DNA of 64,000 nucleotides from Pseudomonas entomophila L48. Lineage in GTDB: Bacteria > Pseudomonadota > Gammaproteobacteria > Pseudomonadales > Pseudomonadaceae. The stretch covers positions 1,380,001 through 1,444,000 of the forward strand of contig NC_008027.1 of the NCBI RefSeq assembly GCF_000026105.1, given 5' to 3'. A program made the position numbers and the translations under genes. Under the pieces are notes generated by a model. That model did not search any database. It saw only the letters and a program-made list of their open reading frames with translations, and was not told where the DNA came from. Of the stretch, positions 27,612-41,498 are shown piece after piece. How positions within the stretch are numbered: position 1 is the first letter of the stretch; each line of letters opens with the position of its first letter.

Positions 27612-28954
27612 TCCGCTCGCTGCGCGTGCGCCTGATGCTGGCGGCGGCGGTGCTGGCGCTGTTGTTCATGCTGGCGCTGCTGCCAGCCTTGCAGAAGGCC
27701 TTCAGCCTGGCGTTGCAGGAGTCGATCGAGCAGCGCCTGGCCTCGGACGTGACCACCCTGATCTCTGCAGCGCGTGTCGAACATGGCCAGTTGCAGATGC
27801 CCGCCCTGTTGCCCGACGAGCGCTTCAACCTGCCGTACACCGGCCTGCTGGGCTATATCTTCGATCGCCAGGGCAAGCTGGTGTGGCAATCGCGGGCCAC
27901 GCGCAACCAGAACATCAACTATCAACCGCGCTACGACGGGCGCGGCAACGAGTTCGCGCGCATTCACCAGACCGATGGCGAGGAGTTCTTCGTCTATGAC
28001 GTGGAGGTCAAGCTGCTGGGGGGCAAGAGCGCGGCGTTCAGCATCGTGGCGTTGCAGCCGGTGAGCGAGTACCACGCCACCCTGAGCGGCCTGCGCGAAA
28101 AGCTCTACCTGGGTTTCGGTGCGGCCTTGCTGGCACTGATGGTGCTGCTCTGGGCCGGCTTGACCTGGGGGCTGCGTTCGCTGCGTCGGCTCAGCCGCGA
28201 GCTGGACGAGGTGGAGTCCGGCGCCCGTGACGGTTTGAGCCGCGAACATCCGCGCGAACTCTTGCGCCTGACGGGCTCGCTCAACCGCCTGCTGCGCAGC
28301 GAGCGTGAGCAGCGTCAGCGCTATCGCGATTCCCTCGATGATTTGGCCCACAGCCTGAAAACGCCGTTGGCGGTGCTGCAGGGGGTGGGCGAGGGCATGG
28401 CCCAGGGCAAGAGCGAGCCCGAGCAGGCGCGGGTGCTGCAAAGCCAGATTGACCGCATGAGCCAGCAGATCGACTACCAGTTGCAGCGCGCCAGCCTGCG
28501 CAAGAGCGGCCTGGTGCGCCACCAGGTCGAGCTCAAGCCGCTGCTCGACAGCCTGTGCAGCACCTTGGCCAAGGTGTACCGCGACAAGCGTGTCGAAGTC
28601 AGTCTCGACGTGCCTGCCCAGGCACGAGTGCCGATGGAGCAGGGCGCCTTGCTCGAGTTGCTCGGCAACCTGCTGGAGAACGCCTACCGGCTGTGCCTGG
28701 GGCAAGTGCGGGTGAGCCTGCGCGAGGTGCCTGGGCGGCTGGACCTGTGGGTCGAGGACGATGGCCCGGGTGTGCCCCCTCACCAGCGCGAGCGCATTCT
28801 CGAGCGTGGCGAGCGGTTGGATCGCCAGCACCCGGGGCAGGGAATCGGGTTGGCGGTGGTCAAGGACATCATCGACAGCTATGACGCCGAGTTGAGCCTG
28901 GGGGATTCGGTGTTGGGTGGCGCTGCGTTCCGGATTGCCTTCCGTTTGGAATGA
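27608..28954 (+). CDS. phoQ: Sensor kinase PhoQ
   Basis: A 448-residue inner-membrane histidine kinase with transmembrane helices at residues about 8-28 and 166-188 around a periplasmic sensor domain containing the acidic patch DGEEFFVYDVEVK. H248 lies in AHSLKTPLAVLQ, and the ATPase domain has NLLENAYRLC, DDGPGVPP and GQGIGLAVVKD. It phosphorylates PhoP when divalent cations are scarce. It is coupled to phoP through an ATGA overlap. Confidence 0.94.
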   Translation: MIRSLRVRLMLAAAVLALLFMLALLPALQKAFSLALQESIEQRLASDVTTLISAARVEHGQLQMPALLPDERFNLPYTGLLGYIFDRQGKLVWQSRATRNQNINYQPRYDGRGNEFARIHQTDGEEFFVYDVEVKLLGGKSAAFSIVALQPVSEYHATLSGLREKLYLGFGAALLALMVLLWAGLTWGLRSLRRLSRELDEVESGARDGLSREHPRELLRLTGSLNRLLRSEREQRQRYRDSLDDLAHSLKTPLAVLQGVGEGMAQGKSEPEQARVLQSQIDRMSQQIDYQLQRASLRKSGLVRHQVELKPLLDSLCSTLAKVYRDKRVEVSLDVPAQARVPMEQGALLELLGNLLENAYRLCLGQVRVSLREVPGRLDLWVEDDGPGVPPHQRERILERGERLDRQHPGQGIGLAVVKDIIDSYDAELSLGDSVLGGAAFRIAFRLE

Positions 28955-28962
28955 CCCCGCAC

Positions 28963-29050
28963 GTGTAGGAGCGGCTTTAGCCGCGAACACCGGCGTAGCC
29001 GGTGCCAGGCTCCGCGTTGCTTGTTTCGCGGCTGAAGCCGCTCCTACAGG
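28963..29050. repeat. REP pair (AGCGGCTT-AGCCGC class)
   Basis: Arms GTAGGAGCGGCTTTAGCCGC and GCGGCTGAAGCCGCTCCTAC enclose an inner hairpin ACACCGGC-GTA-GCCGGTG, directly after phoQ. Confidence 0.9.
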
Positions 29051-29084
29051 GGGGTGTGCATTCAGAGCAGCAGCATGCACGTCA

Positions 29085-29140
29085 GGCGGAATCCCGCCAA
29101 TGCGGCTTGTACGATTTCCGCCATCGGGCGGAAATCCGCC
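29085..29140 (+). promoter_or_regulatory. Two candidate enhancer sites for dctA
   Basis: GGCGGAATCCCGCC (29085-29098) and GGCGGAAATCCGCC (29127-29140) are near-identical palindromes 42 bases apart, about four helical turns. They lie roughly 135 and 95 bases upstream of the sigma-54 promoter, where an enhancer-binding protein of the DctD type is expected. The second site also lies in a larger perfect repeat GATTTCCGCC-ATCG-GGCGGAAATC (29113-29136). Assignment to DctD is inferred. Confidence 0.6.
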
Positions 29141-29219
29141 ATTCCTCTTGTAAGCCTTTGCCCCGTCCGAGGGCATACACACCCTGAAATCATTGGCCGT
29201 GCACCTCAAGCGGGCACTT

Positions 29220-29236
29220 TGGCATCGCCCTTGCTA
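29220..29236 (+). promoter_or_regulatory. Sigma-54 (RpoN) promoter of dctA
   Basis: TGGCATCGCCCTTGCTA matches the -24/-12 consensus TGGCAC-N5-TTGCW, with 10 bases between the GG and the GC. It lies 130 bases upstream of the dctA start codon. RpoN control of dctA is established in several proteobacteria. Confidence 0.85.
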
Positions 29237-29363
29237 TTCACCTGGCAGAGGCCTGACCAGGCGCTCGACCACAACGACAAATCCCTCCGGGTGCAGGAGG
29301 GTTCGCGATTCAGGTGCCCCGACATCCTGGGAAGGATGCGCCGGCACACTTGAGGAAAAATGA

Positions 29364-30689
<1,326 letters not shown>

Positions 30690-30706
30690 TCGTCGTGTGA
30701 AATGCC

Positions 30707-30734
30707 AAAAGGCGACCTTCGGGTCGCCTTTTTT
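30707..30734 (+). terminator. dctA terminator
   Basis: AAAAGGCGACC-TTCG-GGTCGCCTTTTTT, a UUCG-looped stem with a T-run 18 bases after the dctA stop, is a strong intrinsic terminator. Confidence 0.95.
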
Positions 30735-30770
30735 GTGCAGCTAGCAGAATGCCCGGGATGGTACGCCTAC

Positions 30771-30790
30771 CCCTGTGGGAGCGGCCTGGC
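30771..30790. repeat. Truncated REP element
   Basis: CCTGTGGGAGCGGCCTGGC keeps only the conserved end of a REP without its stem. It abuts the sprT stop codon. Confidence 0.5.
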
Positions 30791-30792
30791 AT

Positions 30793-31287
30793 CTACTCGA
30801 CCCGGGTCTCGCCGCTGTACACCAGAATCTCCCGACACCGCCGGCACAGGTACCGTCGCCCCTGGCGCACCAGCTTGTGCCGCTGCGCGGTGAACGGGAA
30901 ATCGCTCTCCGGGCATGGGCAACGATAGATGTAGCGCGTCGCCACCCGCCGCTGCACCTCATAGTTGTGGCAGCGGTTTGGCGGTAGTTCATAGACCCCG
31001 CGCATGATCAGTTGCCACTCCTCGCCGTGGGCCTGGATCTTGTCGCCAAATAGCTGGTGGGCCACCAGGTGCGCCACTTCATGGGCCACGGTCTGGCGCA
31101 GGAAGTCGTCCTGGTTCTCGCGGTACAGCTGCAGGTTGAAGCGCAGCAGGTTCTCGTGCAGATGGGCGACGCCGGCCTTCTGGCCGCGCAGCTTGAAGCT
31201 GACCTGCGGGCGTGGGAAGGGGCGTTTGAAGAAGGTTTCGGCTTGCTGGTAACAGGTTTCGACGCGTTGTTTGAGCAGCTCGGGCAT
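30793..31287 (-). CDS. sprT: SprT family zinc metalloprotease-like protein
   Basis: A 165-residue protein, the same length as E. coli SprT. The zinc motif HEVAHLVAHQLFG near residue 70 (HExxH) and two C-terminal cysteine pairs (YRCPCPE and YLCRRCREIL) are present. The family is related to the eukaryotic DNA-protein crosslink protease SPRTN; the bacterial role is unclear. I chose the ATG at 31287 (MPELLKQRVE), with AGGAG about 12 bases upstream; an ATG nine codons earlier has no ribosome-binding site. Confidence 0.9.
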   Translation of the reverse strand: MPELLKQRVETCYQQAETFFKRPFPRPQVSFKLRGQKAGVAHLHENLLRFNLQLYRENQDDFLRQTVAHEVAHLVAHQLFGDKIQAHGEEWQLIMRGVYELPPNRCHNYEVQRRVATRYIYRCPCPESDFPFTAQRHKLVRQGRRYLCRRCREILVYSGETRVE

Positions 31288-31362
31288 GGCGGGGCAATTC
31301 TCCTGACCGGGCATTATGCCGCAGGCGGCGGGCGGCTGCCGAGCCGCCGGTCAGGCACACGA

Positions 31363-31390
31363 AACGAAGCCGCCTTGCGGCGGCTTCGGG
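31363..31390 (-). terminator. Probable terminator of the Yip1-family gene
   Basis: CGAAGCCGCC-GCAA-GGCGGCTTCG is followed on the minus strand by TTTCGTG, 36 bases after the stop codon. The short T-run makes it a moderate candidate. Confidence 0.6.
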
Positions 31391-31426
31391 TGATGCCCCA
31401 GTGTTGGTTGTATCTGATTGTGTGCG

Positions 31427-32026
31427 TCAGTTGGTGTAGACGGGCCCCACGCCCAGTCCCCAGATGATCACGGTCGCGGCCATGATCGCCACCAGTACCA
31501 CCAGGCCTACCGCCAGCACGGAGCTGGAGAACAGGAAGCCTTCGTCCGACGGGATGTTCATGAACGTCGGCAAGCCGACATACAGCAGGTACACGGTGTA
31601 GCAGATGGCCGCCGTGCCGATCAGCATGCCCAGCCACAGGTGCGGGTACAGCGCCGCCAGGCCGCCGATGAACAACGGGGTGGCCGTGTAGGTGGCGAAG
31701 GCGATGCATTGCGCCATGCTCGGGTTGGCGTCGTAGGTGCGGGCCATCCAGTGGATGAAGGCGCCCATCACCGCCACCCCGGCGAGCATCGCCAGGTAGG
31801 ACATGATGCTCATCCACAGCGCGCTTTCCATGGTCAGCATCACCGCTGGCCGGTCGCCGATCACCCAGCCGACCTGGGTGGTGCCGATGAACGCCGACAC
31901 GGCGGGGATCGCCGCGAGGATCAGCGTGTGGGTCAGGTACATGTGGCTGATGCTTTCTTCCTCGCCACGAATCTCCCGCCACTCCTGGTCAGGGTGGGTA
32001 AACAACCCTACAACGTGATGAATCAT
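31427..32026 (-). CDS. Yip1 family inner-membrane protein
   Basis: A 199-residue integral membrane protein with about five hydrophobic helices. The start MIHHVVGLFTHPDQEWREIR is characteristic of the bacterial Yip1-domain family. The function is unknown. TAGGAGTGA 7 bases upstream fixes the ATG at 32026, although the frame is open to 32284. It is divergent from ttcA. Confidence 0.88.
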   Translation of the reverse strand: MIHHVVGLFTHPDQEWREIRGEEESISHMYLTHTLILAAIPAVSAFIGTTQVGWVIGDRPAVMLTMESALWMSIMSYLAMLAGVAVMGAFIHWMARTYDANPSMAQCIAFATYTATPLFIGGLAALYPHLWLGMLIGTAAICYTVYLLYVGLPTFMNIPSDEGFLFSSSVLAVGLVVLVAIMAATVIIWGLGVGPVYTN

Positions 32027-32289
32027 GCCGGTCACTCCTATCGTCGTTGCCAAACGCCCCCCAGATGGAGCGCTTGTGGCCCGAGGCCTGAACACCGATG
32101 CAAGCGGTCGTGTGGCCTTATGTCGCAGTATAGGAAGCGGATCCCGGCACAAAACTGGCTTTTTAGAGCAAATTGCGCTGTCAGGCCGTGTGTTGATTCC
32201 CATGAAGTCTTTATCGGAAGGAACTACAGCCGCGCCCGGTTTGTGCGTAAAATAGCCGGCTTTTGTCACACCTCGCGGATCCAAGCGCT

Positions 32290-33114
32290 ATGGGCACCCT
32301 TTCGGTCAACCAGAACAAACTGCAAAAACGCCTGCGTCGTCTCGCCGGCGAAGCCATCACCGACTACAACATGATCGAGGATGGCGACAAGGTCATGGTC
32401 TGCCTGTCCGGCGGCAAGGACAGCTACACCATGCTCGACGTTCTGTTGCACCTGCAGAAGGTGGCGCCGATCAAGTTCGACATCGTCGCGGTGAACATGG
32501 ACCAGAAGCAGCCGGGCTTCCCCGAGCACGTGCTGCCGGCGTATCTCAAAGAGCTGGGCGTCGAGTACCACATCGTCGAGAAGGACACCTACTCGGTGGT
32601 CAAGGAGCTGGTGCCCGAGGGCAAGACCACCTGCTCGCTGTGCTCGCGCCTGCGCCGCGGCACGCTGTACACCTTCGCCGACGAGATCGGCGCGACCAAG
32701 ATGGCCCTGGGTCATCACCGCGACGACATCGTCGAGACGTTCTTCCTCAACATGTTCTTCAACGGCGCGCTCAAGGGCATGCCACCGAAGCTGCGCGCCG
32801 ACGACGGCCGCAACGTGGTGATCCGCCCGCTGGCCTACTGCAGCGAGAAGGACATCCAGGCCTACTCGGACATGAAGGAATTCCCGATCATCCCGTGCAA
32901 CCTGTGCGGTTCGCAGGAGAACCTGCAGCGCCAGGTGGTCAAGGATATGCTGGTGGAGTGGGAGCGCAAGCACCCGGGCCGTACCGAAAGCATCTTCCGC
33001 GCCCTGCAGAACGTCGCGCCGTCGCAGCTGGCCGACCGCAACCTGTTCGACTTCACCAGCCTGAAGATCGACGAGAGCGCCACCCCGCGCTTCCTCGACG
33101 TGCTGAACATCTGA
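32290..33114 (+). CDS. ttcA: tRNA 2-thiocytidine(32) synthetase TtcA
   Basis: A 274-residue PP-loop ATPase that thiolates cytidine 32 of certain tRNAs using an iron-sulfur cluster. The ATP pyrophosphatase loop [10 protein letters not shown] lies near residue 44, the cluster cysteines lie in [10 protein letters not shown] near residue 117, and a third in [13 protein letters not shown] near residue 205. The ATG at 32290 gives the normal N-terminus [12 protein letters not shown]. The tag gene follows after 4 bases, so the two form an operon. Confidence 0.95.
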   Translation: MGTLSVNQNKLQKRLRRLAGEAITDYNMIEDGDKVMVCLSGGKDSYTMLDVLLHLQKVAPIKFDIVAVNMDQKQPGFPEHVLPAYLKELGVEYHIVEKDTYSVVKELVPEGKTTCSLCSRLRRGTLYTFADEIGATKMALGHHRDDIVETFFLNMFFNGALKGMPPKLRADDGRNVVIRPLAYCSEKDIQAYSDMKEFPIIPCNLCGSQENLQRQVVKDMLVEWERKHPGRTESIFRALQNVAPSQLADRNLFDFTSLKIDESATPRFLDVLNI

Positions 33115-33118
33115 CCGC

Positions 33119-33790
33119 ATGCGCGACTATCAGTGGTTGCACGAGTACTGCCTGAACCGCTTCGGTTCGGCCCAGGCGCTGGAAGCCTTCCTGCCGCAGC
33201 CGCGTACGTCTGCGCAGTTGCGCGACATCCCTGATGACCGCTACCTGTCGACGCTGGCCCTGCGCGTGTTCCGCGCCGGGCTCAAGCACAGCCTGGTGGA
33301 TGCCAAGTGGCCGGCGTTCGAACAGGTGTTCTTCGGTTTCGATCCGGAGAAGGTGGTGCTGATGGGCGCCGAGCACCTGGAGCGGCTGATGCACGACGAG
33401 CGGATCATCCGCCACCTGGGCAAGCTCAAGAGCGTGCCGCGCAATGCGCAGATGGTGCTGGACGTGGCGAAGGAGAAGGGCAGTTTCGGCGCGTTCATCG
33501 CCGACTGGCCGGTAACCGATATCGTCGGGCTGTGGAAGTACCTGGCCAAGCATGGCAACCAGCTGGGTGGGTTGTCGGCGCCGCGCTTCTTGCGCATGGT
33601 CGGCAAGGATACGTTCATCCCCACCGATGACATGGCGGCAGCGTTGATCGCCCAGAAGATCATCGACAAGCCACCGACCAGCCAGCGGGATCTTGCGTTG
33701 GTGCAGCAGGCGTTCAACCAGTGGCATGCAGAAAGCGGCCGGCCGCTGTGCCAGTTGTCGGTGATGCTGGCGCATACCGTCAACCACTGA
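33119..33790 (+). CDS. DNA-3-methyladenine glycosylase I (Tag)-like protein
   Basis: A 223-residue protein of the methyladenine glycosylase superfamily (helix-hairpin-helix base-excision enzymes). LMHDERIIRHLGKLKSVPRNAQMVLD around residues 90-115 matches the Tag region that follows the catalytic loop, and GLWKYLAKHGNQLGG follows. It starts 4 bases after ttcA and is probably co-translated with it. The shortened N-terminus lacks the zinc-binding cysteine-tryptophan start (RCxW) of canonical Tag, so activity is uncertain. Confidence 0.75.
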   Translation: MRDYQWLHEYCLNRFGSAQALEAFLPQPRTSAQLRDIPDDRYLSTLALRVFRAGLKHSLVDAKWPAFEQVFFGFDPEKVVLMGAEHLERLMHDERIIRHLGKLKSVPRNAQMVLDVAKEKGSFGAFIADWPVTDIVGLWKYLAKHGNQLGGLSAPRFLRMVGKDTFIPTDDMAAALIAQKIIDKPPTSQRDLALVQQAFNQWHAESGRPLCQLSVMLAHTVNH

Positions 33791-33797
33791 GATCGCT

Positions 33798-33900
33798 GGG
33801 ACCGCTGTGCGGTCCTTTCGCGACACAAGGCCGCTCCTACAGAATTACGCGTTCCCCTGTAGGAGCGGCCTTGCGTCGCGAACGGGCTGCAAAGCAGCCC
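33798..33900. repeat. REP pair with flanking hairpins
   Basis: Arms TTCGCGACACAAGGCCGCTC and GAGCGGCCTTGCGTCGCGAA are flanked by small hairpins GGACCGC-TGT-GCGGTCC and GGGCTGC-AAA-GCAGCCC. It lies between convergent genes and may terminate transcription from both sides. It is also near where gene order seems to change relative to P. putida KT2440. Confidence 0.9.
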
Positions 33901-33906
33901 CTGAAT

Positions 33907-35268
<1,362 letters not shown>

Positions 35269-35354
35269 GACGGGTCGCATCCAGCTGGGTGTGGCGGCTA
35301 TTCTAACCGCAGCGACCGACTTCAATGCTTGAAAACTTCGAGAAGGATTGACCC

Positions 35355-35822
35355 ATGGCAAGGCGTTTGGCAGCTGCACTGGCCATCACCGCGAGCCTGT
35401 TGCTCGGCGGCTGCGGTGCGGACTACGGCGTGGACCAGCACGGCAATACGGTAAAGGCCGAACAGATCGACGGGCACTGGCTGGTGCTCAACTACTGGGC
35501 CGAATGGTGTGGCCCGTGCCGCACGGAAATCCCCGAGCTCAATGCCGCTGCCAAGCAGTGGGAGGCCCAGGGCATCAAGGTGGTGGGGGTGAACTTCGAC
35601 GGCCTGCAGGGGCCAGACCTGAAGACCGCCGCCGACACGCTGGGCATCGGTTTCACCGTGCTCGCCCAGGACCCGGCCGAACGCTACGAGCTGCCGCGCA
35701 GCGAGGCGTTGCCGGTGACCTACATCATCGATGACAAGGGCAAGGTGCGTGAGCAACTGATGGGCGAGCAGACGCTCGAAGGGCTGCAGGCCAAGATCAA
35801 GGCGCTCAAGGGCGGCGCCTGA
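35355..35822 (+). CDS. TlpA-like thioredoxin-family lipoprotein
   Basis: A 155-residue exported thiol-disulfide protein. The lipobox LLLGGC ends the signal peptide at C20. The active site WAEWCGPCRTEIPEL has a CxxC pair, and the cis-proline lies in SEALPVTYII. It should work in the periplasm, anchored to a membrane, probably as a reductase. AGAAGGA lies 8 bases before the ATG. It is divergent from arsC and closed by a REP pair. Confidence 0.88.
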   Translation: MARRLAAALAITASLLLGGCGADYGVDQHGNTVKAEQIDGHWLVLNYWAEWCGPCRTEIPELNAAAKQWEAQGIKVVGVNFDGLQGPDLKTAADTLGIGFTVLAQDPAERYELPRSEALPVTYIIDDKGKVREQLMGEQTLEGLQAKIKALKGGA

Positions 35823-35824
35823 GG

Positions 35825-35880
35825 GTTCGCCAGCAAGCAGGCTCCTACGGTTCCTGTAGGAGCCAGCTTGCTGGCGAACA
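35825..35880. repeat. REP pair (CGCCAGCAAGCAGGCTCCTAC class)
   Basis: Arms GTTCGCCAGCAAGCAGGCTC and GAGCCAGCTTGCTGGCGAAC are near-complements with one mismatch (CAGG against CCAG). They separate tlpA from the convergent hslJ-like gene. Confidence 0.88.
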
Positions 35881-35891
35881 GGCGGTGTACT

Positions 35892-36296
35892 TCAACCTTC
35901 CTCAGGCCAGAAGCGCAAAGGCTTGCCTTCAACCGGCCAGAAGCGTATCTGCTCGATCGGCGACACATCCCAGCGCTGCACGGTCTCCAGCGCCTGCAAG
36001 AAGCGCTTCTCCTGGTCCATCAACGCCGGCGCACACAGCTTGCGGGTCTTGCCGACCTTGCCGAAGCTGATGCGCTCGCCCTCCAGTGTGTAGGGGGCGA
36101 ACCAGTGGTTGCAGCCGGCATTGCCATAGGCGCGGCCGTCGTTGGCCAGGGTCAGCGTCAGGTGGCTGTAGTCGATGAGCGGTCGCTCCCCGATCCACTC
36201 CAGCACATAGCTCTGCTCCTGTTGCAGCTTCGGAGGCTCCGACGCGCAGCCGGCCAGGGCCGCGGCGATCAGCGCGGTGGTCAGCAGCTGTTTCAC
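35892..36296 (-). CDS. META-domain (HslJ-like) lipoprotein
   Basis: A 134-residue small lipoprotein with the lipobox ALAGC at residue 17. The META/HslJ pattern is visible in WIGERPLIDYSHLTLTL and GRAYGNAGCNHWFAPY. E. coli HslJ is a heat-inducible protein linked to novobiocin resistance; the function here is unknown. The GTG start abuts the stop of the upstream gene (TGA-GTG) with GGGAG upstream, so it is coupled to that gene. Confidence 0.85.
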   Translation of the reverse strand: MKQLLTTALIAAALAGCASEPPKLQQEQSYVLEWIGERPLIDYSHLTLTLANDGRAYGNAGCNHWFAPYTLEGERISFGKVGKTRKLCAPALMDQEKRFLQALETVQRWDVSPIEQIRFWPVEGKPLRFWPEEG

Positions 36297-36731
36297 TCAG
36301 GCACGCTCCCGGCACTGCGGGCACAGGTGCTTGTCACCCTGGCTGGTCCAACCCAGCTCCGCCACGCGGGCACTGGCGGCCGGAGCATGGCCCTTTTTGC
36401 CCTGCTTGGCGTCGACGGCGAACTCGAAGTCCAGTACCGCTTCGCAGCTGTCGCACTTGACCTGCCAGTTGAGGATTTCCAGCTCGTTGAACACCGGGCC
36501 CTTGGCCACGGCGACCCACTGGCCGTGCGGGTTGATCAGGTGGCGCACGGTCTCCACGGTCAGGCGCATGGACAAGTCCTTGCTGCCCTTGAGGGTGACC
36601 AGTAGCACGTCGTCCTTCTGGATCGAGCCACCGTTGCCGGTGACCTGGTAGCGGCCCGGCACCAGCGCGCGGCACTCGATCAGGGTGTGTTGCGGGTTGA
36701 AAAGGGTGTAGCGGAAATCGTGTTCGACCAT
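36297..36731 (-). CDS. Conserved hypothetical protein with two CxxC pairs
   Basis: A 144-residue soluble protein that I do not recognise as a named family. It contains CDSC near residue 93 and CPQC near residue 138, which could form a zinc ribbon joining the two halves. The N-terminal half is beta-rich (IQKDDVLLVTLKGSK). It is translated directly before the hslJ-like lipoprotein without a gap. Confidence 0.75.
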   Translation of the reverse strand: MVEHDFRYTLFNPQHTLIECRALVPGRYQVTGNGGSIQKDDVLLVTLKGSKDLSMRLTVETVRHLINPHGQWVAVAKGPVFNELEILNWQVKCDSCEAVLDFEFAVDAKQGKKGHAPAASARVAELGWTSQGDKHLCPQCRERA

Positions 36732-36762
36732 GGGTCCTCCAGAATTGCCGCGTATCCTAGCA

Positions 36763-37749
36763 TCAACCTTCGACGATGTTCTGCGGATTGCCTGCCGCCC
36801 AGCGGCTGATGTTGTCGAGGGTGGTGCTGGCGATGGCGTCCAGCGCCTCGCGGGTCAGGAACGCCTGGTGCGCGGTGACGATCACGTTGGGGAAGGTCAG
36901 CAGGCGCGCCAGCACGTCGTCCTGCAGCGGCAGGTCGGAGCGGTCCTCGAAGAACAGTTGCGCTTCCTCTTCATAGACATCCAGCCCCAGATAACCGAGC
37001 TGGCCACTCTTGAGCGCGTCGACCAGCGCCGGTGTGTCGACCAGCGCGCCGCGGCCGGTGTTGATCAGCATGGCGCCGGGTTGCAATTGGGCCAGGCTTT
37101 GGGCGTTGATCAGGTGCCGGGTGTGCTCGGTCAACGGGCAGTGCAGGCTGATGATCCGCGACTCGCGCAGCAACTCGGGCAGCTCCAGGTAGCGGGCGCC
37201 AAGAGCCAGCAGTTCGGGATTGGGGTAGGGGTCATAGGCCAGCAGCTGGCAGCCGAAACCGGCCATGATGCGGGCGAAGGCAGTGCCGATCTGCCCGGTG
37301 CCGACCACGCCGACGGTCTTGCCGTGCAGGTCGAAACCGGTCAGCCCGTGCAGGGTGAAGTCGCCCTCGCGGGTACGGTTGTAGGCACGATGCAGGCGGC
37401 GGTTGAGGGCCAGGATCAGCGCCACGGCATGTTCGGCGACGGCGTGGGGCGAGTAGGCCGGCACTCGCGCCACGGCCAGGCCCAGGCGCTTGGCGGCGGC
37501 CAGATCGACATGGTTGTAGCCGGCCGAGCGCAAGGCGACCAGGCGCGTTCCGCCAGCGGCCAGGCGTTCGAGGACCTGGGCGTCGAGTTCGTCGTTGATG
37601 AAGGCGCAGACCACCTCGAAGCCTTGGGCCAAGGGGGCGGTATCGAGGGTCAGGCGAGTGGGTTGGAAGTGCAGGTCGAAGGTGCCGTTGGCGGCGCGGG
37701 TGAAACTTTCCTGGTCGTAGTGCTGACTGCTGAACAACAGGGTGCGCAT
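36763..37749 (-). CDS. ldhA: D-lactate dehydrogenase (NAD-dependent, fermentative type)
   Basis: A 328-residue D-2-hydroxyacid dehydrogenase that reduces pyruvate to D-lactate. The nucleotide motif VGTGQIGTAF lies near residue 150. The catalytic arginine lies in NTGRGALVDT, the glutamate in DVYEEE, and the histidine in TAHQAFLT. The sequence RSAGYNHVDLAAAKRLGL is typical of LdhA. GGAGCCCC before the ATG at 37749 supports the start; the frame extends 14 codons further. It lies beside gacS, as I recall for P. putida. Confidence 0.92.
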   Translation of the reverse strand: MRTLLFSSQHYDQESFTRAANGTFDLHFQPTRLTLDTAPLAQGFEVVCAFINDELDAQVLERLAAGGTRLVALRSAGYNHVDLAAAKRLGLAVARVPAYSPHAVAEHAVALILALNRRLHRAYNRTREGDFTLHGLTGFDLHGKTVGVVGTGQIGTAFARIMAGFGCQLLAYDPYPNPELLALGARYLELPELLRESRIISLHCPLTEHTRHLINAQSLAQLQPGAMLINTGRGALVDTPALVDALKSGQLGYLGLDVYEEEAQLFFEDRSDLPLQDDVLARLLTFPNVIVTAHQAFLTREALDAIASTTLDNISRWAAGNPQNIVEG

Positions 37750-37778
37750 GGCGGGGCTCCTTGAAATTGGGGGGCGGC

Positions 37779-37840
37779 TGTTCGCCGGCAAGCCGGCTCC
37801 TACAGGGTTTCAGGTGTAGGAGCCGGCTTGCCGGCGAACA
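37779..37840. repeat. REP pair (CGCCGGCAAGCCGGCTCCTAC class)
   Basis: Perfect arms TGTTCGCCGGCAAGCCGGCT and AGCCGGCTTGCCGGCGAACA lie between gacS and ldhA, touching the gacS stop codon. Confidence 0.92.
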
Positions 37841-40597
<2,757 letters not shown>

Positions 40598-40778
40598 ACC
40601 TATCTCCTGTCATGTGCCTAAATGCGCTGTTGCGCTTCAGCGGGGAACGTTACTCCGGGCTTGATGGCAATGCACTTATTTGTCTCTGTTTTTGTTCCCG
40701 ACGGCGGTCGCGGCGCGGTTGCCATGGCCGGGTGGCATGCTCAATAATCGCGTAACTGAGAATTGATGACAGTTGCCA

Positions 40779-41495
40779 ATGAATCCCGTAGCTATTCATG
40801 CCACCAGTATCCTCGCCATCGAAGACGATCCCGTGCTGGGTGCCTACCTGCACGAGGAGCTGCAACGTGGCGGTTTCCAGGTGACCTGGTGCCGTAATGG
40901 TCTCGACGGGCTGGAGGCGGCGGGGCGGCAGGTGTTCGACCTGGTGCTCATGGATATCCTGCTGCCGGGGCTCAACGGTTTCGATGCGCTGGCCCGCCTG
41001 CGTCGGCACAGTGCCACGCCGGTCATCCTGATGTCGGCGCTGGGCGCTGAAGCTGACCGGATTACCGGCTTCGAGCGCGGCGCCGATGACTACCTGCCCA
41101 AGCCCTTCAGCTTTACCGAACTGCGGGTGCGTATCGAGGCGATCCTGCGGCGGGTGGCTATCGAGCGCCGTCATCAGGCGCCACGCGAGTGCAGCAGCGA
41201 CACGCTGCAGTTCGACGAGCAGCTTGCCGATGTCTGCCTGGCTGGCGCTTCGGCGGGGCTGACGCCCAGCGAGTTCCGCCTGCTCGACCTGCTCCAGCGC
41301 AGCCAGGACGAGGTACTGAGCAAACCCTTCCTCTACCAGCAGGTACTGCAGCGCGGCTACTCGCGCCATGACCGCAGCCTGGACATGCATGTCAGCCAGA
41401 TCCGCCGCAAACTCAAGGCCATCGGCTACCACGACCGGCAGATCCGTACGGTGTGGGGCAAGGGCTATGTATTCGGCGCGGGCGAGGCGGACTGA
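40779..41495 (+). CDS. OmpR-family response regulator (PirR-like)
   Basis: A 238-residue regulator with the receiver acidic pair AIEDD, D59 in LMDILLPGLNG, the switch lysine in LPKPFS, and a winged helix ending RTVWGKGYVFGAG. In P. aeruginosa the pair between gacS and cysM is pirRS, which controls a ferric-enterobactin receptor gene (pirA). The location here is the same, but pirA is absent. The ATG at 40779 is preferred to a TTG two codons upstream. Confidence 0.85.
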   Translation: MNPVAIHATSILAIEDDPVLGAYLHEELQRGGFQVTWCRNGLDGLEAAGRQVFDLVLMDILLPGLNGFDALARLRRHSATPVILMSALGAEADRITGFERGADDYLPKPFSFTELRVRIEAILRRVAIERRHQAPRECSSDTLQFDEQLADVCLAGASAGLTPSEFRLLDLLQRSQDEVLSKPFLYQQVLQRGYSRHDRSLDMHVSQIRRKLKAIGYHDRQIRTVWGKGYVFGAGEAD

Positions 41496-41498
41496 ACC

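Noticed and set aside
27584..29209. A 541-codon open frame on the minus strand opposite phoQ
   Set aside because: Histidine-, glutamine- and leucine-rich shadow of phoQ that also runs through a REP pair.
40598..40778. Fur box in the gap before the PirR-like gene
   Set aside because: AT-rich stretches such as AATAATCGCG and GAGAATTGATGA are present, but no 19-base match to the Fur consensus could be supported.
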